From contig CM048557.1 of NCBI GenBank assembly GCA_026413225.1, positions 40,138,871-40,202,870 of the forward strand: a stretch of 64,000 nucleotides of DNA, written 5' to 3'. Of the stretch, positions 51,889-63,134 are shown in pieces. The notes below the pieces were generated by a model that searched no databases, was not told where the DNA came from, and saw only the letters and a program-made list of their open reading frames with translations. The stretch is from Otis tarda (taxonomy: Eukaryota > Chordata > Aves > Otidiformes > Otididae). The position numbers were made by a program, and so were the translations under genes. The stretch's first letter is position 1, and every line of letters begins with the position of its first letter.

Positions 51889-54284
51889 TGCACCTGTACA
51901 CAGTTCATGTATACATATCAAACCGAACACTTTCTTGTGGAATAGCTTTTGGTCTTTGTGGAACAGAAATGAGAAAAGCAAGTTTTGCTCATTGAATCCT
52001 GGTAACCAGGTTTGATTGTCCAAGCTCTCAAGTAATCCAGGATGGTATCAAAGTGGATCTGTACATATTCGTGGCATTATGACAGATCAAAAAAAGAAAA
52101 AAAAGTAGAACCAAAACATTCCTAGCATAAGCAGTGCTGAATGCTTTAATTTCTTAAAAAAATAATCTGGAAAAATTCCCAGATCCTACATCTGTCATGC
52201 TAATTTACAGAGACTGAAGTCTAAGAGAGAAGCACTGAAGAGGATCATTCTTCCTCTCTCCTTCCTCTGTTCAGTATGATTACTCCCTCCTTCTCATTTT
52301 TTTCCTGGCTACCTGGCAAATTTAAGCATGTACACCTTTATTCTAGCTAGAATTTGCTGCATGCTGCAAGGTGGCATTATTGGTCCATCTGTCCGACATT
52401 TTTCTTATGCATTGTCTGACATCACATAGCCTAGTATTTGTAGTTGGAGTTTGCGACAGAGAATGAAGAGGAGACTACACATTTATTTGCCACCACCCCC
52501 TTGGTTATTTCTCTTAAAGTATCTGCTACAGTTTGTTTCATTTTTTTCTTCTGGTGAAATGCAGCTGTGACACTGCAAATGCCAAGTCATTCTCAGTCAT
52601 CTTGAAGTCACTGGGGTTTAGCTCTGATCTCATTTTCACAGGTTCTATGTCAAATGTAAGCTAGTGTTGATTGTCTCCAGTTTCTGTGGCCAGGATCAGA
52701 TAAATAGTTATAGATCATAGAATCATAGAAGATAGATAGATATCTATATATATATATATCTAGATATATATATATAGATTCTTCTAGTTCACAGAAGCTA
52801 CTGGAAAGTTGTTTTTTTTTTTCTTTTCATCAATATCCAATCTGGTTGGTGACAATTTAGTATAAAAACACCTAATCATTTTTCAGTTTGCAAATCTTTT
52901 GTTTTTAAATACATATTTTTCTTTAGAAAAGCTGTGATATTTATTGAAATAGACGTAGTAAGTGTTATGATGCTACGAAAATGTTCTAACTTCTACAAAA
53001 TATAGTAATGTTCCATTTTAACACCAAATTAATTGAATTGCATTGACTGATACTTAAATAGGATTTACGTGTCATTCTGTTGTCAGTCTAGTTCATCAGG
53101 CACAGAAGTATCTAAAATGAGGATGTGTGAGAAGTTTAGAGGTTCAGTACTCAATTTGATATTCTGATTTTAATCATGCATAATCCAGTTCTTAAGAAGG
53201 CTTAAACTGCTCAGAACAATTCTTCTGTTTCTTATATTATTATGATTTCTTGTAATATTATGATAACACAAGTTGCAAAACTAATGTGAGCCAAAAAGCT
53301 TTACTTCTGAAAGAATGAGTTGTGTTAGACTCAGAGCTTTGAATTTGACCGCCTCATTAGGCTTTGTAGCATTGCCTGGGTAATGTTAGAACAGAAGGAT
53401 ATTTTTTTTCAATTTAATTAAGTCACTTAGAAAACTACACTTTCTTTTTTGTAAAGCATCTTTGGACAAATCTGGAGACATATCCAATTCTGATGTCTCT
53501 AGTTCAAAAGCTGCAGCTTTAAAGGGGACAATTGGCCTTTTTAGAATGATTTGAGAAAACAAAATTATTTTCAAGTGTCTATGCTTCCTATATAAGCGAT
53601 ATGTATGTATCTATAAATACATATATAAACCCCACACACTGAGTGCTGCCAACAGTCACTATGAATGAAATGCAGTGAGAACAAGCAAAGAAAGCCTGGT
53701 TGCTGTCTTATGTTTAACCATTTTGTTACATCTATTTTTTTTTTAAATTCACAGATGTACACTTTCCCTTTTGTGATGAATTCCCTCTAGTGATACATTA
53801 AAATAATTTATATATTTAATTCCAAAGCTGTGTTCCTGAAATTCCTGTTCAAATGCCATGTAGTAAAGAAATTTGTTTATCAGAGATGCTGCAATTCTGA
53901 CCATAAATTTCTATTGTACCTGCAGCCTCGCTTTATAAATTGAAGCCTATACCATATTTAATAAGATCAATGAGCTTATGACTTATGTATCTGTTCTAAG
54001 AGATTTAAACCAGTGGAACATGGCTAAAGCTGATGTACTGGATTGGGCTTCACACAAATCTCACTGGTGCTATGTTTTCATCAAATGGTCTTAGGCCCCA
54101 CTACAGAAATAGAGCACCTGAGATTGCTTTCACCATATTTTTGATCAATCCCTCTGTTCTGAGAAACTGCCACCTTAGTAAGTGTAATTAAATGAAAGTT
54201 GACATCACTGACAGAGTTTCCATTTTTATCAGAATGTTTGTGATGAGTCACTGGATAGAGAGCTGTTGTTTGCAAACAAAGAAG
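51889..54284. other. Unique sequence with a TA/GATA microsatellite
   Basis: No gene was recognised. A CR1-tail-like piece of about 17 bases (GATCATAGAATCATAGAA) at 52713-52730 leads into a GATA/TA microsatellite. Such a piece may be the last trace of a CR1 insertion or a chance match. Confidence 0.55.
52713..52780. repeat. CR1-tail-like motif joined to a GATA/TA microsatellite
   Basis: GATCATAGAATCATAGAA is followed by GATA units and then long TA runs containing two AGATAT/ATATCT inverted pieces. The TA part is self-complementary and probably length-variable. Confidence 0.75.
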
Positions 54285-56092
54285 GATTTGTGCATAGTGT
54301 GATGGTTGGAGGCCATCTTGGGCATAGCAATAATGAAATGACAGAGTTCAGTAGAACTGCTACTTTGGACTTCTAGAAGGAAGACTTTGGCCTGTTTAGG
54401 AGTCTGGTTGACAGAGTCCCTTGGGAGGCAGATCTGAAGGGTGAAGGAGTCCAGGACGCCTGGACATTCTTCAAGAAGGACGTCTTAAAGTCACAGGAGC
54501 AGGCCATTCCCATGTGCTGAAAGATGAGCCAGTGGGGAAGAAGACCAGCTTGGCTGAACAGAGAGCTTTGACTGGAAGTCAGGAAAAAAAGGTGAGTTTA
54601 CAACCTTTGGAAGAAGGGGCAGGAAACTCAGGTGGACTACGAGTTGTGAATTTATGCAGGGAGAAAATTAAAAGGACCAAAGCCCACCTAGAACTTCAAT
54701 TTGGCTACTGCTGTAAAATATTATAAAAAAATGTTTCTATAAATATGTTAGCAACAAAAGGAGGGCTAAGGAGAGTCTCCATCCTTTATTGGATGTGGGA
54801 AAAAAAAGTCATGACAAAGGATAAGGAAAAAGCTGAGATACTTAATGCCTTGTTTGCCTCAGTCTTTAACAGTAAGACCAGTTTTCTAGATACCAGCCTC
54901 TTGAGCTGGAAGACAGGGACAGCGAGCGGAATGAAGCCCCCAGAATCCAAGGGTAAATGGTTAATGACCTGCTACATCACTTAGACGGACACAAATCTAT
55001 GGTGCCAGGTGGAATTCACCCAAGGGTACTGAGGGAGCTGACAGAGGTGCTTACCAAGCCACTTTCCATCATTTATCAGCAGTCCTGGCTAATAGAGAAG
55101 GTCCTGGTTGACTGGAAGTTAGCAAATGTGACGCCCACCTACAAGAAGGGCTGGAAAGGGGATCTGGGGAACTACAAGCCTGTCAGTCTGACCTTGGTGC
55201 CAGGGAAGGATATGGAGCAGATTATCTTGAATGCCATCACACAGTACATACAGGTCATCAGGTCCAGTCAGCAAGGGTTTATGAAAGACAGCTCTTGCTT
55301 GTCCAACCTGATCTCCTTCTATGACAAGGTCATCCGCTTAGTGGATGAGGGAAAGGCTATGGATGTTCCCTACCTAGACTTTAGTAAAGCTTTTGACAGC
55401 ACAGCATACTCCTGGAGAAACTGGCTGCTCATGGCTTGAATGTGTGTACTTTTCACTGGGTAAAAAAGTGGCTGGATGACCAGGCCCAAAGAGTTGTGGT
55501 GAACGGAGTTAAATCCAGCTGGTGGCTGGTCAGAAGTGGTGTTCCCCAGGGCTCAGTACTGGGGCCAGTTCTGTTTAATATCTTTAGCAATGATCTGGAG
55601 AAGGCAATTGAGTGCACTCTTAGTGCAGTATGTGAAGAATATGAGCCAACAGTATGTCCAGGTGGCCAAGAAGGCCAATAGCATCCTGGCTTGTGTCAGA
55701 AATAGTGTGGCCAGCAGGAGCAGGGAAGTGATTGTCCCCCTGTACTTGGCACTGGTGAGGATGTACTTTGAATACTGTGTTCAGTTTTGGGCCCCTCACT
55801 ACAAGAAAAACATCGAGGTGCTGGAGCTCATCCAAAGAAAGGCAACAAACCTAGTGAAAGGACTAGAGTGTCTGAGGGAACTGAGGTTTTTTAGCCTGGA
55901 GAAGAATGAGTCACCATCCTTGGAGGTATTCAAAAGATGTGTAGACATTGTGCTTAGGGACATGGTTTAGTGGTGGACTTGGCAATGCTAGGTTAACGGT
56001 TGGACTCCACGGTCTTAAAGGTTTTCCAACCTAAACAATTCCATTATTCTATGAGTCTATGATTTTATAAGTCCATGACTGTATGATTTTAG
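54285..56092 (+). mobile_element. CR1 LINE, longest copy in the window, plus strand, internally deleted
   Basis: The copy starts in the linker between endonuclease and reverse transcriptase and runs to the 3' terminal repeat (ATTCTATGAGTCTATG and similar, 56045-56092). Readable pieces in order are: Ala-Glu-Ile-Leu-Asn-Ala-Leu-Phe-Ala-Ser-Val-Phe-Asn (about 54835-54872); a 160-codon frame at 54957-55439 with Tyr-Leu-Asp-Phe-Ser-Lys-Ala-Phe-Asp (55371-55397, the first catalytic Asp block); Val-Pro-Gln-Gly-Ser-Val-Leu-Gly-Pro (about 55540-55566); and the C-terminal region with Val-Gln-Phe-Trp-Ala-Pro-His. A deletion at about 55620-55640 removes the Phe-Ala-Asp-Asp motif seen in the 48.4 kb copy. 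At least one frameshift lies near 55400-55440. It is not functional. Confidence 0.92.
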
Positions 56093-57220
56093 ATGCGACT
56101 TCAGCATGGTCAACACTTTGGTTTACCTGTTTTTTTACTAAGAATTTCTACCTATGAAATAACAGTTTATTGAAGCTTTAGGTATGTACTTTAGCAGCTC
56201 TAAAAATTTTGGATAAACCCTAGCACCAACAATCTGCTGGCATTAAAAAACCACACTCCAAACAGAACTATTACTATTTTAATGTTATTTTGTAGATATT
56301 TTAATAGAACATGCAGCCACAGGAAAAAAACATACGCATATAGTAATACGAAAGTCTCATGTTTTCATTACCAGTAGAATGAGTGAACTGATATTTGCAA
56401 TGTGCTGCTTTGTATGTAACTTTACTTGGCAACAGAGGCAATATTTATAGTAAAGTCTATCACCGCTTATTAATGTTATACATTAGAGTATTTTGCTACT
56501 TCAAAAAATGATATGTTAAAATATGCCGAAACATTTTCAAATAAAACAAGAAAAAATTATCTAACAATTTATTAATTGTGTTTCATTGTTTAAATGCTAG
56601 AGCATGATGAACCATTGAATGAAGTAATGTAAATATATTGATTTAATCTATCTTAATTGTTGTAAGCATTTATAAAGCCTTAATGAAGCCTCAGGGGAAC
56701 AATTTCCCACCTTGTTTATTTAAAAAAAATGCTAAAAAAATTCTAAACCACAATTTTCAAGTAATTTGTATAAAAGCAGAGGACTAAGCAATTCATTTGT
56801 GATATACATATTTTCTCATTCCTGGTTACAAAATATCTTTTATTAGGAAATTTCTGTTTGATGCATTTTAAAAATGCTTGGAGATGTAATGCTGCTTGCT
56901 TTCTAAATATATGGTAGGAAATATTTTTTTCCAAATATTATTCATTAGATTTCAAGTATTGAATTGACAATTTATTTTTCATTGAAGTAAATATACTAAG
57001 CAAAGTTATTGTATAGATAAATAATTTACTCAAACCAGAAGATTTAAAATAGCTGAGAATACTTCCTCTTAATCAACTGTGGATTTTAAATGTGGAATAG
57101 TTATACGCTAGCAGTGATTTTTTCATAAGAAAAATGTTAAGGTTCAATTCTGATGTCTTCTATACAGAAGTTGAAACTATTTTGTTTTAAGAAGTTATTC
57201 CCCCTATTTTTTTCATTAGA
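56093..57220. other. AT-rich unique sequence between CR1 and LTR D
   Basis: No gene or repeat recognised. Confidence 0.6.
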
Positions 57221-57398
57221 GAACTTGTTCTGGTTTTGTTAGTGGGGGGGGGCCTAAGGTGGTAGCTTCTGTAGGAAACTGCCAGAAGTCGCTCCCCTTT
57301 GGTTAGTGGACTCGGACGGGCCTAGGGTGGACCCGCTGCTGGCCAAGGCCGAGCCGATTGGTAGCAGAATGTCCCGTGATAACGCCTCTGCAATAACG

Positions 57399-57406
57399 TA
57401 TTTAAG
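57399..57406 (+). promoter_or_regulatory. TATA-like box of LTR D
   Basis: TATTTAAG is kept in copies B, C, D and E and appears as TGTTTAAG in copy A. It lies about 170 bases from the LTR start, the expected place for the core promoter at the end of U3. Transcription would start about 25 to 30 bases downstream, in or near the A-rich tract. Activity is not shown. Confidence 0.6.
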
Positions 57407-57751
57407 TAGGGGAAAACAGAAAAAAAAAGGGAGAGATGTGAAGCAGCTGAGCAGGGGGCAGAGAGGGGGAGGTGCGAGCCTTGTGGGCCTTGCAGGCCTC
57501 ACCCTCTGGCCTCCCGCTGGGCAGCCGACTGGGCCCAACTCGGCCCAGCCTGGCTGCAAGAAGTGGAGAGGAGATGAGCAGTTGAAGTGAATAAGATGTA
57601 AAAAGGATCCTGAGAGGCGTCTGCCAGCCTGTTGTGAGGAACGGCTGCAGATGCCAAGGTCAGTGAAGCAGGAGGGGGAGGAGTAATGCGGCTCCTGGCC
57701 AAGATTCCCCTGCAACTCGTGGTGAAGACCATGGTGGAGCAGGTTGTCCCC

Positions 57752-57950
57752 CTGCAGCCCATGGAGGTCCATAGAGGGGCAGAGATTCACCTGCAGCCCA
57801 TGGAGGACCCCACATCGGAGCAGATGGAGGCCTGAAGGAGGCTGTGGCCCGTGGAGGGCCCGCTGGGGCAGCTGTTCTGGAGGGACTGCACCCCGTGGAA
57901 GAGATGACCCACGCCGGAGCAGTTTCACGAAGGACTGTGGCCTGTGGCAG
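57752..57950 (+). repeat. Degenerate repeat inside LTR D
   Basis: Five diverged copies of a CTGCAGCCCATGGAGG-like core start near 57752, 57791, 57842, 57886 and 57935, with spacings of 39 to 51 bases. The same repeat is in copies A and B. In the sense frame it gives repeated Leu-Gln-Pro-Met-Glu. It looks like an old minisatellite fixed within this LTR family. Confidence 0.65.
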
Positions 57951-58173
57951 GGACCCCACGATGGAGCAGAGGAGGAATGCGAGGAGTTCTTCCCCTGACG
58001 ATGACACAGCGGCGTAAAACAACGCATGATGAACTGACCGCGACCCCCATTCCCTTTTTCCCCCGCCATGCCGCTTGGGAGGGGAGGTAGTAGAGATAAT
58101 GTTAAGCCCGGGAAGAGGGAGGGGTGGGGGGAGGTTATCTTGTTCCCTGTCTCATTCTCCTGCTAGTTTTAGA

Positions 58174-58179
58174 AATAAA
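58174..58179 (+). promoter_or_regulatory. Poly-A signal of LTR D
   Basis: AATAAA lies about 775 bases downstream of the TATA-like box and is followed within 20 bases by a T/G-rich stretch (GAGTGTTTTT). The signal is kept at the matching place in copies A and B, which supports it as the R/U5 boundary signal. Confidence 0.65.
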
Positions 58180-58366
58180 TGAGTGTTTTTCCCCAAGTCG
58201 AGTCTGTTTTGCCCGTAACAGTAACTTTAAGAATTTCTCCCCGTCCTTATCTCAAACCTCGAGATGTTTTCCTTATATCATCTCCCCCTATTCTCTTGGA
58301 GGGTGGGGGGAGCGAGAGAGAGACTGCGTAGTCTGGTCCCGATCGGGGCTGAACTACGGCAGAACT

Positions 58367-60499
58367 GAAAATTTTCTTGACATTAGCATCACACAAAATA
58401 GTCAATGGGTATTTCCCGTGGACAACAATTGTAAAGCTCAGTTATGCAAGATAAGGAAGGTTCATAAGTACTGCAGATTACAGAGAAGGCCCAAATCATT
58501 TGGTCTATCACTGAGGTTTGATCGCAGTTCTCTATGGAATCCACTTAGGCTTGACAGGGAATAACCAACCTTATAACCCAGCAGGATTTTATTTTTCTTT
58601 TACAAGCTTCCTAAGGGACCATTTTGCCACAAGGCCATTCAGGTCACTTGTGAAGATAAAATTTTAGTTGTTGATGAAAGAGAGGCACTTTCTTGCAGCT
58701 AGAGTAGAGGTAGAAAAAAAAAGAATAATTAGTTGCTTTGGAGGAGGTGCTTGGACAGACTGATATATTACAGGTGCTATGCAAAGATCTTAAATTTTAA
58801 AATGCTGTCATTTAGTCCTGCCCTGGAGAATAGCTACCTATAGCTATTCATGTTTTCAAGATTAAATCTGCCCATTTTTTGATATCAAATATAGCAGTAT
58901 GCATACCAATAGAAAATAAAGATACTATGCCTAAGATACACATTCAGGTTTTGCAAGGACGTCTGCCTTATAGATCTCTATGAAGAAGTAAATCTTTGAG
59001 AAGTAGAACCTTAGAAAACAATGTTGCTGATAAAGTGCAAGATGGAATATAATTCAACTTATTTTTCTGTGGCTACATCTTCTCTTCAGTGCTAACAACA
59101 GGGAAACAGTAGAAATTTATCACAAAATAAACAGAGCCGACTGACAACAGAAGCAAGGCTTCATTTAACTTTCATTTACCCTGTTGTTACTATTTTAGTT
59201 TAATTAGTCTACTATAACTAGTCTTGTACCAGTGTGCTAAATAACAGATAAATAATATTTTAATTTAGTAAATAATTGGTGACTTTAAAAATCTCATGAG
59301 GCTTTATAAATCCCTCGCTTCATAAAAATATTTCTAAAGATCTGAAGGAAATACAAATATGTTTGATTAATGATTTAAAATAACAGTTAATCTGCTTTGT
59401 TGCTGTTCTTGTAGTGATTTTTCCCAAGCTAAAATGGACTTGTATTTATTGGTTGATAAACTTTATTCTTTATAGATTCTTTGTAATTTGTAACATAACT
59501 AAAATGCAGTATTGTAACCAGATACAGTATTTCTTATTGCTAGATGAGAAGATACACAATTTAATTTTGGAAATTAAAGATAGCCTTACGTAAGTTTATT
59601 CAAGTTCTTAATTTTTACATTATTTCTCTTAGAAAAGCAATGAATGCAATGATTATATTTAGTCTGTGTTTGAGTGAAGTTAATTTTGTACAGAAATTTG
59701 AAAAAAGTTAAATGGAAAAATTAGAAAGTTAGAATTTATTGCTTAATCACAACTATTAGCTGTGTTGGATGAATAAGAAAACTATTCAGGAAAGTAAAAG
59801 CAAAGTAAGCAATGTAGTAACCATTGTGTTCAGTCTGCTGTCATAGTCAATCTCTTACTTCTTGCCTTGAGACTTTCTGAACTGGTTTATTTAACCAACT
59901 AAGAATTATTCATGATTACTGAAATTAATTGATATTTTTTCTTTAAAGATTTTAGAATAAATAGATCTCAGCCTTTCATAAATAATTTCTTTACCTCTCA
60001 GTTTCACATCTTGAGTGAATTAGAGATTGAAGAAAACTGAACTGCACCATTCCCCTTTGTAGTCATAGAAGAAGCTGGTTTGTTACCTCAGTAAACCATA
60101 GATTCAGGTGGCTATTCGGTTTTCTCTCCATCCAGTGGTTTATCTTTTTTTTTTTTAAATAGTGGCAGCTAGTTTATACTTAATTTAATAATCTTATTTA
60201 AATTATTTTCATATGAGAAATGGGTATTTCTCTGTATAGATTTTGTGACTATGTGAATAACAAAGAATAGAATAGCAATGTGAAAGTTGTTTGTGCCAGG
60301 TCTGGTTCTGCAAAGAGGATACACATGCTTATAAAGTCAGACTATCCATTTTTTTATATTATTTGAATGCTGTGTAAAAATTAGTTTATATTCAGATTTC
60401 CTAGCCATGTACTGAGCTGCATGTTTCTGTGAGATGATGAATGTTCCCTTGATGCTTTTTACATCATAATGACATTTAAGAAAGCTGATATATTGCAAC
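58367..60499. other. AT-rich unique sequence, no gene recognised
   Basis: The plus-strand frame of 146 codons at 58124-58564 begins inside the LTR and runs out into this flank, so it is not a host gene. Nothing else was recognised. Confidence 0.6.
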
Positions 60500-61195
60500 T
60501 GCCAAAAGGAGCAGCCCGGATGAGAAGGACTTGGGAGTGCTGGTGGATGAGAAACTCAACATGACCCAGCGATGTGCACTTACAGCCCAGAAAGTTGACT
60601 AGATCCTGGGCTGCATCAGAAGAAGCATGGCCAGCAGGTCCAGGGAGGTCATTTTGCCCCTCTACTCTGCCCTGGTGAGACCCCACCTGGAGTACTGCGT
60701 CCAGCTCTGGAGTCCTCAACATAAGAAGGACATGGATTTGTTGGAGTGAGTCCAGAGGAGGGCCACAAAGATGATCAGAAGGCTGGAGCACCTCTCCTAT
60801 GAGAACAAGCTGAGAGAGTTGGGGCTGTTCAGCCTGGAGAAGAAAAGGCTCTGGGGAGACCTTATAGTGGCCTTCCAGTACCTAAAGGGGGTCTACAGGA
60901 AAGATGGGGAGAAACTCTTCAGTAGGGCCCATTGTGACCGGATGAGGGGTAATTTTTTTTTAAATAGAGGGAGGTAGCTTCAGATTTGAGGAAAAAATGT
61001 TTTACAATGAGGGTGGTAGAACACTGGAACAGGTTGCCCAAAGAGGCGGTAGATGTCCCATCCCTGAAAACACTCAAGGCCAAGTTGGACGAGGCTCTGA
61101 GCAACCTGATCTAGTTGAAGATGTCCCTGCTCCTTGCAAGGGGCTTGGACTAGATGACCTTTAAAGGTACCTTCTGACCCTAACTATTCTACAAT
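60500..61195 (+). mobile_element. CR1 LINE 3' fragment, plus strand
   Basis: Starts in the C-terminal part of ORF2 (the AAGGACTTGGGAGTGCTGG block) and runs to the 3' end (CTTGGACTAGATGACC, then ACTATTCTAC). Recognisable stretches include Leu-Glu-Tyr-Cys-Val-Gln-Leu-Trp and, in the 68-codon frame at 60771-60977, Phe-Gln-Tyr-Leu-Lys-Gly and Phe-Ser-Arg-Ala-His-Cys-Asp-Arg-Met-Arg. A run of nine T near 60952 breaks the frame. The catalytic part is absent and only a short trace of the octamer tail is left. Confidence 0.9.
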
Positions 61196-62536
61196 TAAAA
61201 TAAATCTTTTGTTTTGGTCAAGAACCTAAGCATAGGCAGCATGTGCCAGAATGGAAATTTTGTTGGCATAATATATTTCTTAAATATCTCTGATGAAAAG
61301 CTCTGGGACTTGTTCCAGTCTCCAGGGAAGCACAATAGAAATGCTCCATTTGACAACGATTTTCCATTGACATCCATTTTTTGAATCTGTCAATTGGTCA
61401 GTTTTTTAATGTCTAACCAAACCTGGAGTCTCTTATGTTTGCATTACGTATGCTTCTGAGAATGAAACTTGAAATCTTATAAAAAAATTAAATTTTTTTT
61501 TTCTGGAAAGACATATTTTCTGTAGACTCATGCTGACTGGAATTATTAGCTCTTAATTATTTGATAATGGAATTTGCTCTCAGCTTTTTCACAAGCTTGC
61601 TTTATACTAAAATGTTAGTGGTCTGTGATATCCTAGGTTGCTTCACTTCTTGTTGCACTGTTGTAATATTCTTATATTTCTTGAATTTCCATTCTGTGGA
61701 AAGTAAGCTTTAGGAAAAGACTGTGTGCTCAGATGATGGAAATAATTTGTATATGCTGATAAACAAATACTATCCCTTGAAGGTTTTTGCTTGTATGAAG
61801 TTCTAGCACAGCAGACTAGAAATACTCCCCATTATCGCTTTATGAAAATAATATGTCAGCTAGTTTATTTCCAAAACATCAGAAATATTAATTTAAATAC
61901 TTTCTGTAGTTTTATTATTTTAATTAGCAATATCTACTAGTATGTTTGTAGCATTACTGTAGTTGATTGTGTTACTAGTGTTCTTTTAATCCTCATATTG
62001 AAGGAATCTATACTGGGCGTAGAATCTTCCATGATGTCTTTAGCTCCTTTCATAATTATTTTCACCTTTTGACTTATAATTTACATTAATTGCATTTATT
62101 TCCATTTGCTTTCTTATTGATAATTCATAAACTAACATAAATTTTTTTCAGCACACATAATAAATGTTAGCCAAAGTTATTTTCATTATTGACTATGGAA
62201 TCACATTTTTTTTTTTGCCATTGCTTCTTAAAATTTGCAATTTTACTTTCATATATTTCTATCTTAACTTTTCCTTCTAGTCAACCTGCCTTATAATTTA
62301 TACCAGCTTTGTGGAATAAGCCTGAATACATATATACGCTATTAATTTAGACTGTTGTCTGTGGATGGTGCCTAATATAGTGATAACTTTAGAGATCCTT
62401 TTCTAATCCATCTGGACATCTGTGCTTATAATGTTCCAGTCATGTAGAATGCCCAATAGCTTTTGGTACTCCCAATTTAACTAAATTCACTTTATTTAGT
62501 ATTGCTCAGGTTCATAACATAAGAACTCTTTACGAA
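61196..62536. other. AT-rich unique sequence between two CR1 copies
   Basis: No gene or repeat recognised. Confidence 0.6.
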
Positions 62537-63134
62537 CATAGAATCACAGAATCATAGAATGGTTTGGGTTGGAAGGGACCTTTAAAAGTCATATAGTCCA
62601 ATCCCCTTGCAAGGCGCAGGGACATCTTCAACCAGATCATGTTGGTCAGAGCCCCACCCAACCTGGCCTTGAATGTTTCCAGGGATGGGGCATCTACCAC
62701 ATCTCTGGGCAACCTATTCCAGTGTTCTACTACCCTCATTGTAAAACATTTTTTCCTTATATCTAATCTGAATCTACCTCCCTCTATTTTAGACATCCTT
62801 CTTATGTTGGGGGCACCAGAGCTTGGCACAGTACTCCAGGTGGGGTTTCATGAGAGTGGAGTAGAGGGGCAAAATCATGTCCCTCGACCTGCTGGCACCA
62901 CTTCTTTTGATATAGTCCAGGATGCGGCTGACTTTCTGGGCTGCAAGAGCACATTGTCAGCTCATGTTGAGCTTCTAATCCGCTAGCACCCTCAAGTCCT
63001 TTTCATCAGGGCTGCTGTCAATCCATTCTCCACCCAGCCTATATTTGTGCCTGGGATTGCCCCAACCCATGTGCAGGAACTTGCACTTGGCCTGATTGAA
63101 CTTCATGAGGTTTCCACAGGCCCATCTCTCCAAA
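62537..63134 (-). mobile_element. CR1 LINE fragment, minus strand, internally deleted
   Basis: Starts with a three-unit terminal repeat (ATAGAATCACAGAATCATAG) and GGGTTGGAAGGGACC. It continues through the ORF2 C-terminus; the minus-strand frame at 62530-62829 has Arg-Val-Val-Glu-His-Trp-Asn-Arg-Leu-Pro. At about 62793 it jumps to the ATCCTTCTTATGTTGGGGG block, which normally lies some 250 bases further into the element, as the copies at 50.6 and 60.5 kb show. Beyond the joint it reaches further 5' than its minus-strand neighbours, to about GGCCCATCTCTCC. Confidence 0.9.

Larger units (their letters stand above)
57226..58361 (+). mobile_element. Solo LTR, ERVL-like family, copy D
   Basis: Complete plus-strand LTR starting TGTTCTGGTTTTG and ending GGGCTGAACTACGGCA. 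It is flanked by a perfect 5-base duplication GAACT (57221-57225 and 58362-58366). The layout is clearest here: U3 with a short G run, TATTTAAG at 57399-57406, an A-rich tract just after it, about 0.75 kb of GC-rich transcribed sequence with a degenerate repeat, AATAAA at 58174-58179, and a short U5. No gag, pol or env sequence is joined to either end. The antisense frame of 271 codons at 57254-58069 is a composition artefact. Confidence 0.9.

Noticed and set aside
57254..58069. 271-codon open frame on the minus strand
   Set aside because: It lies wholly within LTR copy D on the antisense strand, is Pro/Ser/Leu/Arg-rich, and matches only the antisense frames of copies A and B. GC-rich sequence with few stops explains it.
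58124..58564. 146-codon plus-strand frame
   Set aside because: It starts in U5 of LTR D and runs across the target duplication into unrelated flank, so it is not an inherited coding unit.
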